Source: Paenibacillus pasadenensis (GTDB lineage Bacteria; Bacillota; Bacilli; Paenibacillales; Paenibacillaceae). Taken from it: a stretch of DNA of 64,000 nt. The stretch is from contig NZ_JAMBOT010000014.1 in the NCBI RefSeq assembly GCF_023715725.1, positions 40,828-104,827 on the forward strand. Direction: 5' to 3'. The translations under genes and the position numbers were made by a program. The notes under the pieces are model-generated. The model had not been told where the DNA came from. It searched no databases and worked only from the letters and a program-made list of their open reading frames with translations. Below, piece by piece: positions 16,125 to 23,752 of this stretch; positions within the stretch are counted from its first letter, which is position 1, and each line of letters begins with the position of its first letter.

Positions 16125-16550
16125 ATGAGTTTTTGCTGCGGAGCAAGCATGATCGGTACAAAGGGCACGCTTAGGCATTACCGGACGCACATTCATAATG
16201 TCCCCATTTTGTTCTGTCCGGTTTGCCATCGCGTAGATATTCATTATATGATAGAGAGCGAATATGAAATTCTCGCCGAATATGCGCATGGAGACGGTGT
16301 GTCCGAGGTTGATTTTCAGGATTACGTCGATCAGCGCAGCAAGGCTCTTTTTGAAAATTGCGTCAATCACGACAACGAAGACCCGATGGACGTCGTGATG
16401 AGCCAGATTGATATGGCTCTGGATCTGCTGGGATTCGCCAAACATCTAGGAGACTCGACCTGGGAAGCAGAGCTGAAAAAAAGGCTGGGAATACTTAACT
16501 CCCGCCGCAACAAGCTGAAGGCCAAGCGAACCTCCGAAGGTCTCTGTTAG
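16125..16550 (+). CDS. putative zinc-binding protein, function unknown
   Basis: ATG at 16125 has AAGGAGGGA about 7-10 bases upstream and gives 141 residues; a frame start at 16089 lacks a site. The N-terminus carries two Cys clusters, SFCCGASM and LFCPVCHRVDIH, which could form a CX(n)CPVC zinc ribbon resembling YgiT-type fingers. The rest is helical, with an acidic stretch (FENCVNHDNEDPMDVV) and a basic C-terminus (RRNKLKAKR). There is no membrane segment. Its terminator (16558) separates it from sigI. A regulatory or RNA/DNA-binding role is possible but unsupported. Confidence 0.6.
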   Translation: MSFCCGASMIGTKGTLRHYRTHIHNVPILFCPVCHRVDIHYMIESEYEILAEYAHGDGVSEVDFQDYVDQRSKALFENCVNHDNEDPMDVVMSQIDMALDLLGFAKHLGDSTWEAELKKRLGILNSRRNKLKAKRTSEGLC

Positions 16551-16557
16551 CCAATGA

Positions 16558-16592
16558 GATGCCTCCTGCCACGGAGGCATCTTTTATTTTTC
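16558..16592 (+). terminator. intrinsic terminator before sigI
   Basis: GATGCCTCC/GGAGGCATC stem with a six-base loop, followed by a T-rich tail (TTTTATTTTT). Confidence 0.88.
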
Positions 16593-16648
16593 ACCTACTC
16601 CCGCAATTGGACAAACGATTGCGAACCGTATAGAAACGAGGTGCTGTA

Positions 16649-17476
16649 TTGCTGCTGATGTTGTTCAAACGATGGCTGGGACGCTTCAGCTTCAAGCAGA
16701 AGTCGGAAGAAGGCAAGGAACAGCTTGCCGAAACGATTCATAAAATCCAGCAAGGCAACGAGAGCTTGCGCGAGCAGCTCATTCAGGATTACCGGCCGTT
16801 TATTCTTAAGGCGACGAGCCGTTTTTGCAAGCGATACATAGATCCGGCCCGAGACGACGAATTCAGCATTGCGCTTATTGCGTTTAATGAGGCGATCCAC
16901 CAGTTTTCCTCGAAGTCCGGGCGCTCCTTTACGAGTTTTGCCGAAACGGTTATCCGGCGGCGGCTCATCGACCATCTCCGGCGGGAGAAGCGTCATTGGC
17001 AGTCGCTTCCTGCAGGCAATCTTGTGCAGGACGGCCAGCTGGAAGAGAATGTGCAGGCAACATGGGCTAAACAGGCCGTATCCCGCTACCAGCAGGAGCG
17101 AGACTCGGAAAACCGGCGCATGGAGATTGAGGAATATGCCGCCGAGCTTGCCGGGTATGGAATCCGGTTTACGGATTTGGCGGACAGCTCTCCTAAACAT
17201 GAAGATTCGCGAATTCTTGTGCAAGGGATTGCGCGCAGACTTGCTTTTACGGAAGGATTGTGGGGACTGCTTGTCCAGTCGCGCCGGCTGCCCGTCAAGG
17301 AGCTGACGGAGCTGGCCGGTGTGTCGCGCAAAACAATTGAACGCAACCGGAAGTATTTAATTGCGGTCGCGGTTTTACTTCGGGGACATTATCCTTATTT
17401 ATCGGATTATTTGCAGCTGGGTCCGGAACAGCCGGAGCCGGAGCGGGAGTTATCAGCAGGGGGGAAAGGGCTGTGA
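16649..17476 (+). CDS. sigI: RNA polymerase sigma factor SigI
   Basis: Sigma-70-family factor of the SigI group, which in Bacillus responds to heat and envelope stress and in clostridia to polysaccharide sensing. TTG at 16649 with GAGG 7 bases upstream gives 275 residues; ATG at 16658 is the alternative. Region 2 is visible in NESLREQLIQDYRPFILKAT, FSIALIAFNEAIHQF and FTSFAETVIRRRLIDHLRR; the C-terminal part has the SigI-specific DNA-binding domain with LPVKELTELAGVSRKTIERN. The stop overlaps rsgI. Just upstream, TTGGAC and TATAGA are spaced 16 bases, and a CGAA occurs at a position possible for a SigI-type -10, so autoregulation is possible. Confidence 0.93.
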   Translation: MLLMLFKRWLGRFSFKQKSEEGKEQLAETIHKIQQGNESLREQLIQDYRPFILKATSRFCKRYIDPARDDEFSIALIAFNEAIHQFSSKSGRSFTSFAETVIRRRLIDHLRREKRHWQSLPAGNLVQDGQLEENVQATWAKQAVSRYQQERDSENRRMEIEEYAAELAGYGIRFTDLADSSPKHEDSRILVQGIARRLAFTEGLWGLLVQSRRLPVKELTELAGVSRKTIERNRKYLIAVAVLLRGHYPYLSDYLQLGPEQPEPERELSAGGKGL

Positions 17477-18960
17477 GCGGAAAAGGAATCGTGCTGGAAG
17501 TTAAAAAGGGCAAATTGATCGTGCTCACCCCGGACGGACGGTTCCGTAAAGTAAAAAGCCGCGGAGGGGAACAAACCGGCGAAGAGGTCAGCCTCTCTGC
17601 GCCGGAGAGACAGCGCGTCTCGCGCCATATTTGGTGGCTGCCGGCTGCAACAGCGGCGATGGCGCTTATTATCGCCATTCCCATCTTCCTATCCGAGAGA
17701 GCGGAAGCCAGGCCTGTCGTTGCTGTCATTAGCATGGACATTAACCCCAGCTTTGAAATTGGGGTGGACGATAAGTTGGCCGTAAGGTCGCTGCGGGCGG
17801 TTAACGCCGATGCCATCCCTATTGTCGAGGGCATGGATTATGACGGAGAGCCGGTATCCGGACTGTTGCACTATCTGGCCGGAGAGCTGGCGGAACGTTC
17901 CTATTTGGACGATGGCACAGCGAACGTGCTGCTGGCAGGCGTCAAGCTGGATGGGGCGGATCAGGAGGTGTTGAGCCGACTGGAATCGGAGGCTAAAAAA
18001 GCTTTCGACGCTGCTGCAAGCGTTGAAGGCCATGCCGGAATCAAGATAACGGAGCTGGAATCTACTCCTGCCGTCATGGAGGAAGCGTCCGAGCTTGGAC
18101 TCTCAATCGGCGGAATGACCGTTTATTTGCTGGCCAAAGACAAGGGATACTCCGTCAGTCTGGAGCAATTCCGCATGCAGCCTTTGCAAGCGGCCTCTAA
18201 ATGGCAAGGCGGCGTCGATTTGCTGGTGAATGATGGGACGAGTCTTGATCCCGACAAGCTAAACCAGCTGGCTGAGGAGGAGAAACGGGATCGGGCTGCG
18301 AATGCGACGGGTGCACATCAGCCGACTCCGCAGCCGAGTGCATCTGCGAATAAACAGCAGGCTGCGGGTCAAGAAGATGGCCGGCCAAGCGCCAGCCCCA
18401 CAGTCAAGCCTTCGATTGACAAACCTTCGGGGACTGCAACTAAATCGCCGTCTTCGACCCGGCCGCCAGTGCCTCAGGCAAGCATTGTCAAAAGTAAGCC
18501 TTCGCCGTCTGCATCAGCCAAGCCGCATAACAACGGTCATACAAACGGGCGGGACCGTGATGATGATTGGAAGGACAAATGGGACGATGATGAGGACTGG
18601 GACGATCACTGGGATCGAGATAAATCAGAATGGCTCCGCGAGAAGGAACAGCTGATTGAGAAGCTCCGCAAGGAAGCGGAGCAGGCCCGTAAAGAACTGG
18701 AGCGGAAAAAGCTGGAAGCGGAAGAACGTTTGAAGGAAGCGGAGCAGAAGCTGAAAAACGACACCGAGCAAAAAAAGCACGAGAAAAACGATAACTCCCG
18801 CAAGGAAGACGACGATCACGACGCTTATAAAAACAAAAACCGCGACGATGATGACCGCTACGACGAAGACCGTGATCAAGATGATGACGATCATCACCAC
18901 AATCGTGACCGAGATGACCGCAACGACGATGATGATGACGAAGACGACGAGACCGACTGA
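17473..18960 (+). CDS. rsgI: anti-sigma-I factor RsgI with Asp/His-rich extracellular tail
   Basis: Membrane anti-sigma factor that holds SigI at the membrane. GTG at 17473 overlaps the sigI stop. Residues 1-50 form the cytoplasmic SigI-binding domain (GIVLEVKKGKLIVLTPDG); a membrane segment lies at about 54-72. The outer part begins with VVAVISMDINPSFEIGV; Asn91-Pro92 matches the autocleavage site described for clostridial RsgI. A Ser/Pro/Thr-rich linker (about 275-355) is followed by a charged coiled coil (KEAEQARKELERKKLEAEER) and a tail of about 70 residues made mostly of Asp, Arg, Asn and His. No carbohydrate-binding domain is present, unlike the sensor RsgI proteins of cellulolytic clostridia. 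Confidence 0.92.
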   Translation: MSGKGIVLEVKKGKLIVLTPDGRFRKVKSRGGEQTGEEVSLSAPERQRVSRHIWWLPAATAAMALIIAIPIFLSERAEARPVVAVISMDINPSFEIGVDDKLAVRSLRAVNADAIPIVEGMDYDGEPVSGLLHYLAGELAERSYLDDGTANVLLAGVKLDGADQEVLSRLESEAKKAFDAAASVEGHAGIKITELESTPAVMEEASELGLSIGGMTVYLLAKDKGYSVSLEQFRMQPLQAASKWQGGVDLLVNDGTSLDPDKLNQLAEEEKRDRAANATGAHQPTPQPSASANKQQAAGQEDGRPSASPTVKPSIDKPSGTATKSPSSTRPPVPQASIVKSKPSPSASAKPHNNGHTNGRDRDDDWKDKWDDDEDWDDHWDRDKSEWLREKEQLIEKLRKEAEQARKELERKKLEAEERLKEAEQKLKNDTEQKKHEKNDNSRKEDDDHDAYKNKNRDDDDRYDEDRDQDDDDHHHNRDRDDRNDDDDDEDDETD

Positions 18961-19220
18961 TTCGAACGGTGAAGCCAACGCAATTGCGGCATCAATTGCG
19001 GCGATATGACGCATTTTGCGCATGTGATGACCTGGGAAGAGCTGCATGAAGTACGCCGTTGAGGGACGCTTTTCAAGCTATCATTAAAGCGATGCGTATA
19101 ATGGCATTATTCGACATTATTTCCGATTGACACTAGTTGACAGCGAATCCTATGATTAGTTTACGAAACGACGGCTTGACTGCGATCCTGACAGGATATT
19201 ACGGGAGGCGGGGCTCGTAC

Positions 19221-19640
19221 ATGGAGATGGAACTGTTCAACATCAGCAATGTCAAGGATGCCATTAGAGCTCGCCAAAGAGGCAGGGAGCTTGCAAGAGA
19301 GCTTGGATTTGGAATTATTGATCAGACGCGCGTCGCCTATGCCATTTCAGAACTCTCGAATTGTTTTGTGGAGATGCATCAGAAGAGCCAGATGCTTATC
19401 GGCAGAGTGCGGAACGAGACGGGAGAAGAGGGGCTGGAGTGGTCTTTAATCGGCAGCTGCAGCTTCTCCCGTGAGCTTGAGGAGGAATGGAAGTCGCTTT
19501 GGTCGGAGGAATGGGATATCGCAATTACCCGTCGCGTTGGGACATTCATCACGTTTCGTAAGTGGCTGCCTCCCTCCTACTACATGAACTCGGACCCGAT
19601 ACAGCTCCAGCTGTTTGCTAACGGAGAGGAGCAAGGTTAA
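19221..19640 (+). CDS. RsbT-like anti-sigma/switch kinase homologue
   Basis: ATG at 19221 has GGGAGG 12 bases upstream and gives 139 residues; the frame extends to 19137 without a site. Residues 5-55 (VKDAIRARQRGRELARELGFG then DQTRVAYAISELSN) match the first half of RsbT, the GHKL-type kinase that activates RsbU in the stress pathway; ELSN is the N-box. The later ATP-lid glycine motifs are not obvious (GLEWSLIGSCSFSREL), so kinase activity may be lost. The stop codon abuts the ATG of the next gene, whose product starts with an RsbU-type RsbT-binding domain. That pairing strongly suggests direct interaction. Confidence 0.75.
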   Translation: MEMELFNISNVKDAIRARQRGRELARELGFGIIDQTRVAYAISELSNCFVEMHQKSQMLIGRVRNETGEEGLEWSLIGSCSFSRELEEEWKSLWSEEWDIAITRRVGTFITFRKWLPPSYYMNSDPIQLQLFANGEEQG

Positions 19641-21023
19641 ATGCAGGCAATTCGAAAGCGCTACTTCCCGGCGCTTGCCGAATATATACGCAGCGGAAGC
19701 GAGGCGTCCCTGTACCAGGCGACGGAGTTAGGGAAAATGTTTCAAAGCATTGGACCTGAGGAAATTATTGCAATCCATGAAGAATGCATGCGCAATATTG
19801 TCCTGAACGTCGATTCGGAGGAAGCTCTGGAGCTATACAGCCGCTCCTTTCTGTTCCTCATCGAGCTGATGGTTTCTTACCGTTTCCGATACCAGCCCGA
19901 ACGGCCGGCAGACGACCGCTACATTGAAATGCGCGAGCTGCTGAGCCGTTCTTACCGTTCCTTCGAGAGGGTTAAGAGCAAGTACGAAAATGTTCTCCAG
20001 CATATGGACAGCGGCATCGCGCTTTTTGACACGGATGGCATCGTCACGTTCATGAATCTGCAGATGGCTAAATTTCTGGACGTTCCGCGCAAAACGCTTA
20101 TCGGATGCAGCATTCTGGAGATTATGCGCCATTCCCAGCTGTCCCGTCTGACCCGCAGGCTGCTCATTCGCCTTTATCGCGAAATTATTGTACGCCGCAA
20201 CAAATATTTTGAGTTTCAAGACAGCAATGGACGGCATTTGCTCATTACCGCCACCTACGGAGATCAGCTGGACGGCGAATATTTGATCAGCATGAAGGAT
20301 GTTTCCGAATATAAGCAGATTGAGCAGACTGCCTATCAGAACGACAAGCTGGCGATGCTCGGCAAAATCGCGGCAGCCATTGCGCATGAGATTCGCAATC
20401 CGTTGACGTCGATTCGAGGATTTATCCAGCTGCTGCGGCCGGTGTTAGTTGATCTGGGCAAAGAGGAATACGCCAAAATTATGGTGGCCGAGATCGACCG
20501 GGCGAACGATATCATCTATGAATTTTTGAATTCGTCCAAGCCGACCGCTCCGATGAAGCAAACGATTCGCCTCACATCGCTGCTCAAGGAAGTGAGCCTG
20601 CTCAGCGAAAGCGAGGCGCTCATGCATAACTGCCAGATTTATCTGGAGTCGTATGAAGCGGATCTTCAAGTGTCAATCGACGTGAAGCAGATCAAGCAGG
20701 TTGTGCTCAATCTGTTCAAAAACGCCATGGACGCCATCGCTGAGATGAATGGCGAACGGCCGGGACGAATTGACGTCATCTTGAAGCGCAAAACCGACTT
20801 TGCGGAAATTACGATCAAGGACAACGGAAAAGGCATGGACCGCGCGACGCTGAACCGGCTGTTCGACCCCTTTTTTACGACGAAAGAATCCGGTACCGGG
20901 CTTGGCCTTTCCGTCAGCTACCGCATCATCCGCAATCACGGCGGAACGATTCGCGTAACGAGCGTGGCCCGGGAGGGGACTTCATTTATGATCTATTTGC
21001 CAATCGTTGAGCAAAAAGTTTAA
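19641..21023 (+). CDS. cytoplasmic sensor histidine kinase with RsbU-type N-terminal domain and PAS domain
   Basis: A 460-residue soluble histidine kinase. Residues 1-85 resemble the RsbT-binding domain of RsbU: SLYQATELGKMF, GPEEIIAIHEECM and SFLFLIELMVSYRFRYQ align with SLYQA, PPEEIISIH and DFLIEVMIGYGMAYQ of B. subtilis RsbU. A PAS domain follows (VLQHMDSGIALFDTDGIVTF, residues about 115-230), then the phosphoacceptor box AAIAHEIRNPLTSIRGF and the ATPase motifs LNLFKNAMDAI, DNGKGM and GTGLGLSVSYRIIRNHGG. No response regulator is adjacent, so it may feed a phosphorelay such as Spo0F-Spo0A. It follows the RsbT-like gene with no gap. A terminator follows at 21025. Confidence 0.88.
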   Translation: MQAIRKRYFPALAEYIRSGSEASLYQATELGKMFQSIGPEEIIAIHEECMRNIVLNVDSEEALELYSRSFLFLIELMVSYRFRYQPERPADDRYIEMRELLSRSYRSFERVKSKYENVLQHMDSGIALFDTDGIVTFMNLQMAKFLDVPRKTLIGCSILEIMRHSQLSRLTRRLLIRLYREIIVRRNKYFEFQDSNGRHLLITATYGDQLDGEYLISMKDVSEYKQIEQTAYQNDKLAMLGKIAAAIAHEIRNPLTSIRGFIQLLRPVLVDLGKEEYAKIMVAEIDRANDIIYEFLNSSKPTAPMKQTIRLTSLLKEVSLLSESEALMHNCQIYLESYEADLQVSIDVKQIKQVVLNLFKNAMDAIAEMNGERPGRIDVILKRKTDFAEITIKDNGKGMDRATLNRLFDPFFTTKESGTGLGLSVSYRIIRNHGGTIRVTSVAREGTSFMIYLPIVEQKV

Positions 21024-21024
21024 A

Positions 21025-21051
21025 ATCGGGATTGCGCATCCCGGTTTTTTT
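21025..21051 (+). terminator. intrinsic terminator after the histidine kinase
   Basis: ATCGGGAT pairs with ATCCCGGT (one G-T) around a five-base loop, followed by seven T residues. Confidence 0.8.
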
Positions 21052-21082
21052 GCGCTTTTGATGAGAAAGGGAGATGAATACA

Positions 21083-22615
21083 ATGAAAATTACCTTTACC
21101 GATACCATACAGGAACAGAGCCAACCCTGGGAGCTGCTTGTCCGTCCCGTAACCGCAGCTGAGCTTGGGCAGGAATCCGCTTCGGAAAAGCTGGATGCGG
21201 CAGATCCGCTGGCGCTTCCCGCTGTCAAGGAAGCGATGCAGGAGCGTTACCGCCGCGGCAGCTTTAAGGCGTCGCCGGAGCAGACGCTGAGCATTCCTTT
21301 GCTCGGCCTGCTTCCTAACAGCACGGCTGCATTTATCGGACTTGGCGGCGGAGCTGTATCGGCAGACGATCTGCGGAGGCTCGGAGCAGCTGCCGCGCGC
21401 GAGGTTCGCAGCCAAAAGGCAGCCAGCGCCTGTTTATTGCTGCCGACAGCACTCTATGCCGGAATTGGCGGGATTGAGACCGGCGATGCGGCTGCGGCGC
21501 TTGCGGAGGGTCTGGTGCTCGGAGCTTACGAGCGGAGCAAGACAATCTCGGAGGAGTCTAAAAAAGTACATGCTGCGGAACTGCAATGCCAGTTGTGCGG
21601 CGAGCCTACGGAGGAGCAGACAGCCATATGGAACGAAGGCTTTAAGCGCGGCGTTACGGCTGGGGAAGCAGTCGTATGGGCGAGGGACCTTGTCCATTTG
21701 CCAGGCAGCGTGTTAACGCCGGAGGCGCTGGCCGAGGAAGCGGAACAGCTGGCGGCGGATTACGATCTGGACTGCGAGATTATCGATGAATGGACAGCTC
21801 AGGAGCAAGGCATGGGAGGATTGCTGGCGGTCGGCAAAGGAAGCGTTCACCCGCCGCGCATGATTGTGCTGCATTATGAGGGCGACCCGGACAGCGAAGA
21901 AAAATGGGGTCTCGTCGGCAAAGGCATTACGTTTGATACGGGCGGTTATTCGCTAAAACGCGCTCCAGGCATGGAGGAGATGATCGGCGATATGGGCGGC
22001 GCCGCCGCCGTGCTGGCCGCAATGCGGATTATTGGCAGCTTGAAGCTGAAGGCCAATGTCGTGGCGGTCATTCCATCCGCGGAAAATATGATTTCGGAGC
22101 GCGCGTATAAACCTGGAGACGTCATTACGATGATGAACGGGTTAACTGTCGAAATCGTCAATACGGACGCCGAGGGCCGGCTTGTGCTGGCGGACGGAAT
22201 GACAACGGCGCTGAAGCGCGGAGCGACGAAGCTTGTCGATGTGGCTACACTTACCGGAGGAGTGGTCGGAGCGCTCGGAGAAGTGGCCTCCGGCATTATG
22301 AGCAACGACGAAACTTTTCGTCAGCAGCTGGAAGAGGCCGCCCTTCGCACCGGTGAGCGGGTATGGCCGCTGCCTGCTTTTAAGGAATATCGCCGCCAGC
22401 TCGACAGCGATGCCGCGGATTTAAAAAACGGAGCCGGACGAGAAGGAGCGGCGAGCATTGCCGGCATGTTCATCAGCGCGTTTGTCGGGGAAAAACCTTG
22501 GCTCCATATCGACATCGCCGGCACGTCCTGGATCAGCCGCGCGCGCGGCTGGGAAGGCAAAGGCGCGACGGGAGTAATGGCCCGTACGCTGGCTGAGCTG
22601 GTACGAAGAGGTTAA
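21083..22615 (+). CDS. pepA: leucyl aminopeptidase (M17 family)
   Basis: Zinc/manganese metallo-exopeptidase that removes N-terminal residues from peptides in the cytoplasm; hexameric in the family. ATG at 21083 has AAGGGAG 9 bases upstream and gives 510 residues; ATG at 21074 touches that site. Motifs: GKGITFDTGGYSLKRAPGME (first metal ligands), NMISERAYKPGDV, and the M17 signature NTDAEGRLVLADG, followed by the C-terminal LHIDIAGTSW. The N-terminal macro-like domain covers about residues 1-180. The gene stands alone between two terminators or gaps; a peptide-turnover role is likely. Confidence 0.93.
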   Translation: MKITFTDTIQEQSQPWELLVRPVTAAELGQESASEKLDAADPLALPAVKEAMQERYRRGSFKASPEQTLSIPLLGLLPNSTAAFIGLGGGAVSADDLRRLGAAAAREVRSQKAASACLLLPTALYAGIGGIETGDAAAALAEGLVLGAYERSKTISEESKKVHAAELQCQLCGEPTEEQTAIWNEGFKRGVTAGEAVVWARDLVHLPGSVLTPEALAEEAEQLAADYDLDCEIIDEWTAQEQGMGGLLAVGKGSVHPPRMIVLHYEGDPDSEEKWGLVGKGITFDTGGYSLKRAPGMEEMIGDMGGAAAVLAAMRIIGSLKLKANVVAVIPSAENMISERAYKPGDVITMMNGLTVEIVNTDAEGRLVLADGMTTALKRGATKLVDVATLTGGVVGALGEVASGIMSNDETFRQQLEEAALRTGERVWPLPAFKEYRRQLDSDAADLKNGAGREGAASIAGMFISAFVGEKPWLHIDIAGTSWISRARGWEGKGATGVMARTLAELVRRG

Positions 22616-22705
22616 CGGTTATTCGACGAATTTCTTTGCGTTCTTCATCCATTTCCCGTATTATAGGATGAACGCAATCTTTCCCATGTAAGGAGTTCTG
22701 AGACT

Positions 22706-23668
22706 ATGTCTGCTAAAACAAGCATTAGCAAAATCGTCGATTGCACCGTCCGTGACGGTGGATTAGTTAACAATTGGGACTTCAGCATTGAATTTGTCCA
22801 GGATCTGTACCGCAGCCTCGATGAGGCAGGCGTTGAGTATATGGAGATTGGCTACAAGAACTCTCCGAAGCTGCTCAAGGGTGCCGAATCTGCAGGTCCT
22901 TGGCGCTTTCTGAATGATGACTTCCTGCGCAAGGTCATCCCGAACAAAGGCAAAACAAAGCTGTCCGCACTGGTCGACATCGGCCGTGTAGATGAAGCGG
23001 ACGTGCTTCCGCGTACCGAAAGCATGCTGGACCTGATTCGTGTCGCTTGTTACATCCAGGATGTGGACAAGGCTCTGGAGCTGGTTTCGCTGTTCCACGA
23101 GCGCGGCTACGAGACGACGCTGAACATTATGGCGCTGTCCAACGTAATGGAGAACCAGCTGATTGAAGCGTTTGAGGCGATTCGCGAGAGCGTCGTCGAC
23201 GTCGTGTACGTCGTTGACTCCTACGGCAGCCTTAAGCCGAGCGATTTCGGCTACCTGATCGACAAGTTCAAGCAGCATCTGCCGAACAAAAAGCTCGGCG
23301 TGCATACGCACAACAATCAGCAGCTGGCGTTTGCCAACACGCTGCTGGCCGTCGACAAGGGCGTTGAATTCCTTGACGCGAGCGTATACGGCATGGGCCG
23401 CGCTGCGGGCAACTGCAACACGGAGCTTCTGGTCGCTCACCTGCCGGGCACAAAGTATAACGTTCGCCCTGTGCTGGAAATGGTCGAGAAGCATATGCTT
23501 CCGCTGCGCGAGAAGGAAGAGTGGGGCTACATCATGGAGTACATGGTGACAGGTCTGCTTGACGAGCATCCTCGCTCCGCTATGGCGGTTCGCGGCACGG
23601 ACAATCAGGACAAGATCGTTGATTTCTACGATCGCCTGACGACGCCGGAAGTTCTGCACGGCAAATAA
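22706..23668 (+). CDS. DRE-TIM aldolase-like protein (HMGL-like family)
   Basis: A 320-residue protein of the HMGL-like pyruvate-carboxyltransferase/aldolase family. The metal-binding DRE-type motif is DCTVRDGGLVNNW at residue 12, and the second metal ligand pair is in GVHTHNNQQLAFAN; GMGRAAGNCNTE supports the same barrel fold. These match proteins labelled 4-hydroxy-2-oxovalerate aldolase-like or aldolase catalytic domain proteins, but no acylating dehydrogenase partner is next to it, so the substrate is unknown. AAGGAG lies about 9 bases upstream of ATG 22706, with TATTAT at 22658-22663 as a plausible -10. A very stable terminator follows. Confidence 0.82.
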   Translation: MSAKTSISKIVDCTVRDGGLVNNWDFSIEFVQDLYRSLDEAGVEYMEIGYKNSPKLLKGAESAGPWRFLNDDFLRKVIPNKGKTKLSALVDIGRVDEADVLPRTESMLDLIRVACYIQDVDKALELVSLFHERGYETTLNIMALSNVMENQLIEAFEAIRESVVDVVYVVDSYGSLKPSDFGYLIDKFKQHLPNKKLGVHTHNNQQLAFANTLLAVDKGVEFLDASVYGMGRAAGNCNTELLVAHLPGTKYNVRPVLEMVEKHMLPLREKEEWGYIMEYMVTGLLDEHPRSAMAVRGTDNQDKIVDFYDRLTTPEVLHGK

Positions 23669-23692
23669 ACCAATACAATTCCGTTTAAACGT

Positions 23693-23742
23693 AAGGGGCC
23701 TGTTGGCGTCATCTTAATGACGCCAACAGGCCCCTTGTGCGT
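23693..23742. terminator. bidirectional terminator with 20-bp perfect stem
   Basis: Left arm 23693-23712 and right arm 23717-23736 are perfectly complementary around a CTTA loop. It separates the convergent aldolase-like gene and the GH114-like gene and probably stops both. Confidence 0.85.
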
Positions 23743-23752
23743 TTAGTTTACA

